Positions 59,232-64,000 of a stretch of DNA of 64,000 nt are shown here, in pieces. Location: the NCBI RefSeq assembly GCF_022751215.1, contig NZ_JAICDG010000003.1:62001-126000 (forward strand). Reading direction: 5' to 3'. The notes beneath the pieces were generated by a model. The model was given only the letters and a program-made list of their open reading frames with translations, made no database searches and was not told the DNA's origin. Position 1 is the stretch's first letter; every line of letters begins with the position of its first letter. Source of the DNA: Actinomadura terrae. Lineage in GTDB: Bacteria > Actinomycetota > Actinomycetes > Streptosporangiales > Streptosporangiaceae. The position numbers and the translations under genes are program-made.

Positions 59232-59257
59232 GGCGGGAAATGTCATCATTTCCCGCC
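59232..59257. promoter_or_regulatory. Perfect 11-bp inverted repeat between small peptide gene and LysR gene
   Basis: GGCGGGAAATG, loop TCAT, CATTTCCCGCC. It lies between the divergent genes. An in-frame ATG at 59240 lies inside it and is unlikely to be the LysR start. Candidate LysR binding site or RNA hairpin in the leader. Confidence 0.55.
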
Positions 59258-59293
59258 GGGATGCACGCTCGGCCATTTCGGGAGCAGGTAGTA

Positions 59294-60331
59294 ATGTCAC
59301 CCCTCGTGGCCCCGTCCCTCGACGAGCTTCTCGACTGCCCGTCCGGCCTGCTCGACACCACGTTCGACCAGCTCCGGACGCTGCTCGTGGTGCACTCAAC
59401 GGGGTCGGCGCTGCGTGCCGCGCGGGTCCTCGGACGGGAGCAGTCGAGCGTGCAGAAGCAGCTCGACACGCTGAACCGCAACAGTCAGGCATTGTGCGGG
59501 GAGGTGCTGACCGTCCGGCAGGGGCGCGGGAAGGACTTCCTGTTCACGCCCACCGGCGAGACGACGGTCGAGCTGGCGAGGCAGACGATCGGGAGCTGGC
59601 TGGAGTCCATCCACTGGAGCCGTCGGCGGCTCGGCCGCATGCTGACGGTCGGTACGACCGAGTTCACGCTGCCGATCGTGTCGCGGGCGTGGGACCGGGT
59701 GTCGGAGGAGTTCCGGCAGCGCGAGGTGGAGTTCAAGGTCGCGCACGTCCGCACCAAGGACCTGTGGTCGCGCCTGGAGACCAAGCAGGTCGATCTGATC
59801 TGCGGCAGCATCGTCAGCACGCCGGAGGGCGACCGCCGCCTCGACGAGTACGAGGTCATCGAGTACGCGCGGGGGCAGGCGCTGCTGCTGACGAACCTGT
59901 CCGAGAACGAGCTGCCGGACGGACCGGTGCGCACGAGCGGCCTCGCCGGCGTCCCGCTGGTGGTGCCGCCCGCCGGGCTCGTCGCCGACCTGCTGGCCAC
60001 CTGGTACGGTCCGAACTTCCGGGACCGGCTGAGCGTGGTCGCCGACATCGACGACGTCCACTACGGGTTGTCGCTCCTGAAGTCGGGCTTCGTCCGCGGC
60101 TGCATGATCGTGACCGGGTCGATCGGGCGCGGCATGGCGGGGCAGGACGATCCCGACGCGGTCCCGCTGCGCGCGATCAAGCTGCGCGACGACATGGAGC
60201 CCAGGGCCGAGCTGATGACCGGCGCGTTCGTCCGCCGCGCCGACCTCGAACGCTACGACGCCGGCCACCCGCTCAACCGCCTGTGGGACGCGGTCCGCGA
60301 GGACGTCCGCACCTATACCCCCTCCGCCTGA
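59294..60331 (+). CDS. LysR-family transcriptional regulator
   Basis: 345 residues from ATG 59294 (GGAG nine bases upstream; an upstream ATG at 59240 sits in the hairpin). The winged helix (LDTTFDQLRTLLVVHSTGSA, LRAARVLGREQSSVQKQLDT) differs from the canonical LysR segment by a longer turn, and the ligand-binding domain (LTVGTTEFTLPIVSRAWDRV, LETKQVDLICGSIVSTPEGD, GVPLVVPPAGLVADL) is typical. Divergent from the 43-residue peptide gene, which is its most likely target. Confidence 0.8.
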   Translation: MSPLVAPSLDELLDCPSGLLDTTFDQLRTLLVVHSTGSALRAARVLGREQSSVQKQLDTLNRNSQALCGEVLTVRQGRGKDFLFTPTGETTVELARQTIGSWLESIHWSRRRLGRMLTVGTTEFTLPIVSRAWDRVSEEFRQREVEFKVAHVRTKDLWSRLETKQVDLICGSIVSTPEGDRRLDEYEVIEYARGQALLLTNLSENELPDGPVRTSGLAGVPLVVPPAGLVADLLATWYGPNFRDRLSVVADIDDVHYGLSLLKSGFVRGCMIVTGSIGRGMAGQDDPDAVPLRAIKLRDDMEPRAELMTGAFVRRADLERYDAGHPLNRLWDAVREDVRTYTPSA

Positions 60332-61086
60332 CCCCCCAGGCCACCCCCGCTGCCTGACCCACTAGGCCAGCCTCCTTGCCTGACCTTCGGCTCGCGTCCG
60401 CCGCCCCCCGCGTCCGCCGCCCCCCGCGTCCGCCGCCCCCCGCGTCCGCCGCCCCCCGCGTCCGCAGCTCTCGAACCCGTAGCTCTCGCGTCCGCGGCTT
60501 TCGCGTCCGTGGCTCTCGCGTCCGTGGCTCTCGCGTCCGTGGCTCTCGCGTCCGCGGCTCTCGCATCCGCAGGTCTCGCGCCCGTCGGCTACGGCCCCGG
60601 TGTCCGTCGGTTATAGGCCCGCGTCCGCCATCCTTCCGCGTCCGTCGGTTGGAGGTCTGTGACTGTCGTCCGGCCGCGTTCGTCGGTCACGGCCTTCTGC
60701 GTCCGCCGGTCACACCCTCCCGGCGTTCGCCGTTCTGCGTCCGGGGGTCACGGGCCCCGCGTCCATCGTCTGTCTGCGTCCGTCGGTTACAGGTTCGTGT
60801 CCGGCGTCCGGCCGCGTCCGTCGGTCACGGCCTCCTGCGTCCGCCAGTCACGGCCTTCCTGTGTTCGCCGTTCTGCGTTCGGCGGTCACGGGCCCCGCGT
60901 CCGTCGTCCGGCTGCGTCCGCCGGGCGTGGCGCGCGCGTCCGACGTCCGCGCGTTGTCGGTGTGGCTTGTCGGGCGTGTACGCCTGTGGTGCGTCGTCCA
61001 CGGTCCGTGTGTGCCTGCGGTTCGCTGCCCGTTGCCCGTTCGGCTGGCCGCCCGTGTGGGCGGCAGTGGTTGGGGACGGGGGTGGG
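60332..61086. repeat. 0.75-kb non-coding GCGTCCG repeat region
   Basis: Three levels of repetition: five copies of GCGTCCGCCGCCCCCC (16-bp period, starting 60394, 60410, 60426, 60442, 60458); about seven 15-bp units GGCTCTCGCGTCCGT (about 60474-60580); and a 138-bp direct duplication (starting at 60668 and 60806). The GCGTCCG heptamer recurs throughout. Open frames here, such as one on the minus strand repeating R-E-P-R-T, are by-products of the repeats. Confidence 0.75.
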
Positions 61087-62013
61087 TCAGGTTTTGATCT
61101 GGTTGTCCACCACGTCCAGGGACGGGCGGGCGCCCAGGTGTTGCAGGGCCTGGGCGGCCAGGCGGCAGCCTGCGGTGAGGGCGTCGGCGGGCTGCTTGCC
61201 GTCCAGCCAGGGCGGGAGGAAGCCGGCCACGAACGCGTCACCCGCGCCGGTGCCGTCGATGATCTTCTCGACGGGTTCGGCGGCGACCGTGACGGGTTCG
61301 GGGCGGCCGTTGGTGTACCAGAGGGCGCCGTCGGCGCCGACGTTGACGACGACCTGCGGATACCAGGCGGTGAGGACCTTGGCGGCCTGGTCGGGGTTGT
61401 CGCGGCCGGTGAGGATCTCGGCCTCGGTGTGGTTGACGACCAGGAGGCGGGCGCCCTGCGTCCACTCCAGGAAGGGCTCGGCGCCCATGCGCTTGAGCGG
61501 GGAGGACGAGCCGCCGTCCACGGAGATGGACATCTGCGCCTGGCGGGCGAGGTCCAGGGTGTGGCGGGCGGCCTTGCGGGAGCCCTCGTTGATCAGCGAG
61601 TAGCCGGACAGGTGCAGGTGGGTGCCCTGGACGAACAGGTCCTTGCAGCGCTCGATGTCCTCGGGGAGGAGGGCGCCGTTGGCTCCCGGGTCCGACAGCA
61701 TGGTGCGGTCGCCCTTGTGGGTGACCATGACCACGCAGGTGCCGGTGGGGCGCTCCTGGTCCATGACGAGGCGGGCGTCGACCCCGTACCCCATCAGCTC
61801 CATGTCGCGGTTGCGGCCCGCGATGTCGGCGCCGCGGCGGCCGACGAAGGCCACCTCGACCCCTTCGAGGGCGAGCCACGAGGCCACGTTGGCGCCGGAG
61901 CCGCCCCCGTGGATCGTCACGGCGGCGGGCGTGTCGCTGCCCTTGGCCAGGGGGAACGCGGCACGGGCCACGGTGTCTGTCATAAGATCGCCGACCACGA
62001 CCACGCGCGTCAT
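61087..62013 (-). CDS. PfkB-family carbohydrate kinase
   Basis: 308 residues. N-terminal sugar-binding GGGSGANVASWLA, and the C-terminal catalytic DGTGAGDAFVAGFLPPWLDG with the catalytic Asp. PfkB kinases phosphorylate ribose, fructose, adenosine or other sugars; specificity is unknown here. ATG 62013. Divergent from the GNAT/acyl-CoA synthetase gene. Confidence 0.88.
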   Translation of the reverse strand: MTRVVVVGDLMTDTVARAAFPLAKGSDTPAAVTIHGGGSGANVASWLALEGVEVAFVGRRGADIAGRNRDMELMGYGVDARLVMDQERPTGTCVVMVTHKGDRTMLSDPGANGALLPEDIERCKDLFVQGTHLHLSGYSLINEGSRKAARHTLDLARQAQMSISVDGGSSSPLKRMGAEPFLEWTQGARLLVVNHTEAEILTGRDNPDQAAKVLTAWYPQVVVNVGADGALWYTNGRPEPVTVAAEPVEKIIDGTGAGDAFVAGFLPPWLDGKQPADALTAGCRLAAQALQHLGARPSLDVVDNQIKT

Positions 62014-62168
62014 GGAGTCATCACCTCGATCAACACGGCCCGCGCGAGCGGCATCCTGGGCGTGTGCTCGACCGTAACAGCTCTTGCCCCCCGAAGAGGT
62101 CTCGAACGCGCAGCGAAAGCAAGGAAGCCCTCCTTTTTCCCGGCAAGCTCACCAGGGGCGGCGTGCCT

Positions 62169-62174
62169 TACGCT
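62169..62174 (+). promoter_or_regulatory. Leaderless -10 box for GNAT/acyl-CoA synthetase gene
   Basis: TACGCT, seven bases before the GTG at 62182. No ribosome-binding site is present. Confidence 0.6.
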
Positions 62175-62181
62175 CTGGTAC

Positions 62182-64000
62182 GTGACCGAGCGTTACCCGG
62201 ATCAATGGGAGGCCGACGTCGTCCTCAGCGACGGCGGAACGGCCCATCTGCGGCCCATCCGGAGCGAGGACGCCGAGATTCTGCGGGTGTTCTACGCGCG
62301 GCTGTCGCCGGAGTCGATCTACTACCGGTTCTTCTCGCCCCGGCCGAGCCTCACCGACCGTGAGGTCGAGCACTTCACGTCGGTCGACCACGACCGGCGC
62401 GTCGCGCTGATCGCCACGATCGGGGAGGAGATGGTGGCGGTCGTCCGGTACGACAGCTTCGAGGACCGTCCGGAGACGGCGGAGGTCGCGTTCCTGGTGG
62501 AGGACGCGCACCAGGGACGGGGGCTCGGCGCGGTGCTGCTGGAGCACATCGCGGCGGCGGCGCGGGAGCGGGGCGTGCGGCGGTTCGTGGCGAACGTGCT
62601 GCCCGACAACCGGCGGATGACGCGGGTGTTCCGGGAGGCGGGCTACGAGGTCGGGCAGCGGTTCGAGGAGGGCGTGATCGAGCTCGTCCTGGACCTGGCG
62701 CCCACCGAGACGTCGCTGGAGGTCATGACGGCGCGCGAGCACCGGGCGGAGTCGCGGTCGATCCAGCGGCTGCTGTTCCCGCGGTCGGTGGCGGTGATCG
62801 GGGCGAGCCGGGCCGAGCACAGCGTGGGGCACACGGTCCTGCGGAACCTGCTCGGCGGGAACTTCACCGGTCCGGTGTATCCGGTGCATCCGACCGCGAT
62901 GGCCGTGGCGGGTGTGCGCGCGTACGCGTCGGTCCTCCAGATCCCGGACGATGTGGACCTCGCCGTGGTGGCCGTCCGCGCGGATGCCGTCCACGGGGTG
63001 GTGGACGAATGCGCGGGCAAGGGCGTGCGTGGGCTGGTGGTGGTGTCGTCCGGCTTCGGGGAGACGGGGCCGGAGGGGCGGGCGAGCCAGGAGGAGCTGG
63101 TCCGGCTCGCGCGCGCCTACGGGATGCGGGTCGTGGGGCCCAACTGCCTCGGCATCGCCAACACCGACCCGGACGTGCGGCTGAACGCGACTTTGGCGCC
63201 GACCCTGCCGGGACGCGGCCCGGTGGGGTTCTTCTCGCAGTCCGGCGCGCTCGGCATCGCCATCCTCCAGCGGACGGCGGCGCGCGGCCTCGGGCTGTCC
63301 ACGTTCGTCTCCGCCGGGAACCGGGCCGACGTGTCCGGCAACGACCTGATGCAGTACTGGGAGGAGGACCCGGCGACCAAGGCCGTCCTGCTGTATCTGG
63401 AGTCGCTGGGGAACCCGCGCAAGTTCGCCCGGCTCGCGCGCAGGCTCGGCCGCCGTAAGCCGATCGTGGCGGTGAAGAGCGGACGCGGGACGCAGGGTGT
63501 TCCGATCGGGCACTCGGCGCGGGCGCTGACCCTGCCCGACCACGCGGTCAGCGCACTGTTCGCGCAGGCCGGCGTCATCCGCGTCGAGGACCTGTCGGAG
63601 CTGTTCGACGTCGCGCAGTTGCTTGCCTACCAGCCGCTCCCGGCCGGGGACCGTATCGCGATCATCGACAACTCCGACTCGCTGGGGCTGCTGGCGCAGG
63701 ACGCGGCGACCGCGCTCGGCCTGGAGGTCAGGCCGCGCCTGGACCTCGGGCCCCGCGCGGGCGCCGAGGAGTACGAGGCCGCGCTCGCCGGGGCGCTCGC
63801 GGACGACGCGGTCGACGCGGTCGTCGCGCTGTTCACGCCCCCGACGATCGGCGGCTACGACCTGCGCGTCCCCGAGCGGATCGTGCGGCTGGCGGAGGGG
63901 TCGTCCAAGCCGATCGTGGCGACGTACCTGGGGTTCGAGGGGATGCCCGCCGATCTGCGCGTCCCGGGGCCGGACGGGTCCGCCGCCGAGGGGTCGGTCC
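62182..64000 (+). CDS. GNAT acetyltransferase fused to NDP-forming acyl-CoA synthetase, 5' portion
   Basis: At least 606 codons and cut by the window edge. Residues 1-175 form a GNAT domain (LRPIRSEDAEILRVFYARLS, VEDAHQGRGLGAVLLEHIAA). Then a CoA-binding Rossmann part (LFPRSVAVIGASRAEHSVGH), a succinyl-CoA-synthetase-like part (VVSSGFGETGPEGRASQEEL, PVGFFSQSGALGIAI) and the phosphohistidine-loop region (GTQGVPIGHSARALTLPDHA). This is the GNAT-plus-ADP-forming acyl-CoA synthetase architecture of Pat-type protein lysine acetyltransferases and bacterial acetate-CoA ligase fusions. GTG 62182 is leaderless. Exact role (protein acetylation or acyl-CoA formation) is not decided. Confidence 0.87.
   Translation, partial: MTERYPDQWEADVVLSDGGTAHLRPIRSEDAEILRVFYARLSPESIYYRFFSPRPSLTDREVEHFTSVDHDRRVALIATIGEEMVAVVRYDSFEDRPETAEVAFLVEDAHQGRGLGAVLLEHIAAAARERGVRRFVANVLPDNRRMTRVFREAGYEVGQRFEEGVIELVLDLAPTETSLEVMTAREHRAESRSIQRLLFPRSVAVIGASRAEHSVGHTVLRNLLGGNFTGPVYPVHPTAMAVAGVRAYASVLQIPDDVDLAVVAVRADAVHGVVDECAGKGVRGLVVVSSGFGETGPEGRASQEELVRLARAYGMRVVGPNCLGIANTDPDVRLNATLAPTLPGRGPVGFFSQSGALGIAILQRTAARGLGLSTFVSAGNRADVSGNDLMQYWEEDPATKAVLLYLESLGNPRKFARLARRLGRRKPIVAVKSGRGTQGVPIGHSARALTLPDHAVSALFAQAGVIRVEDLSELFDVAQLLAYQPLPAGDRIAIIDNSDSLGLLAQDAATALGLEVRPRLDLGPRAGAEEYEAALAGALADDAVDAVVALFTPPTIGGYDLRVPERIVRLAEGSSKPIVATYLGFEGMPADLRVPGPDGSAAEGSV

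Noticed and set aside
59240..59293. Upstream ATG 59240 as LysR start
   Set aside because: It lies within the perfect inverted repeat and has no ribosome-binding site, whereas ATG 59294 has GGAG nine bases upstream.
60394..60473. CRISPR array in the GCGTCCG repeat field
   Set aside because: Units of 15-16 bp are contiguous, lacking unique spacers of 30-40 bp and no cas genes are near.
60273..60566. Minus-strand frame repeating R-E-P-R-T
   Set aside because: It is a product of the 15-bp DNA repeat, overlaps the LysR stop region and has no ribosome-binding site or conserved domain.
61238..61879. Frame overlapping the PfkB kinase gene
   Set aside because: It is an alternative frame of the kinase coding sequence with Arg/Pro-rich composition typical of high-GC shadows.

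Overview
This window looks like chromosomal DNA from a high-GC filamentous actinomycete. Evidence: uniform very high GC, many GTG/TTG starts, leaderless promoters (TANNNT box 6-7 nt before ATG/GTG), a HrdB-type principal sigma factor with a long acidic/Ala-Lys-rich N-terminus, a DUF7455-like zinc-ribbon protein, the actinobacterial ParE variant (EGDSALG) with a matching ParC, and many DesK/NarL-type two-component pairs. Streptosporangiales/Thermomonosporaceae (Actinomadura-like) is my best guess, but this is inference. No rRNA, tRNA, CRISPR array, insertion sequence, phage or conjugative element was seen.

Layout. 1-3.7 kb: end of a nitroreductase-like gene, an HhH-GPD DNA-repair protein, RNase HII and a NarL/DesK pair. 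4-9.3 kb: a membrane-anchored double AAA+ ATPase, a winged-helix protein, and a divergent TetR/SDR pair with clear operators. 9.3-17.2 kb (minus strand): the pxpABC 5-oxoprolinase operon and a cluster of two paralogous TY-Chap/SseB-like proteins with three proteins of unknown function. 17.3-19.6 kb: a cytochrome b561/molybdopterin oxidoreductase pair and a second HhH-GPD protein. 20-35 kb: core information-processing region with an RsbU-like phosphatase, hrdB, yaaA, a DUF7455-like gene, an ABC-2 exporter, parE, a kinase/regulator pair and parC. 35-41.3 kb: a lactate-monooxygenase-like flavoenzyme, a methyltransferase, two uncharacterised proteins, and a third kinase/regulator pair coupled to a DUF4097 protein. 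41.9-44.9 kb: the metNIQ methionine importer.

46.5-51.5 kb: the most interesting unit, a five-gene, translationally coupled cassette matching the STM4015-STM4014-STM4013-STM4012-STM4011 families (leucine-rich-repeat-like protein, ATP-grasp enzyme, sulfatase/phosphatase-superfamily hydrolase, two radical SAM enzymes). Its biochemical function is not known to me. The architecture suggests a protein- or small-molecule-modification pathway. An AAA+ ATPase lies upstream and a DUF6745-like pair lies downstream on the other strand.

53-64 kb: a ThrE-type exporter, a RecQ-like helicase with a phosphoribosyltransferase-like tail, about 1.5 kb of non-coding DNA with a degenerate 252-bp tandem repeat, an autoregulated MarR-like gene, a 43-residue peptide gene divergent from a LysR regulator, about 0.75 kb of GCGTCCG-rich repeats, a PfkB kinase and the start of a GNAT/acyl-CoA synthetase fusion running off the right edge. 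Starts were chosen by ribosome-binding site, leaderless promoter or overlap. All functions are assigned from motifs and recognised family resemblance, without database searching.
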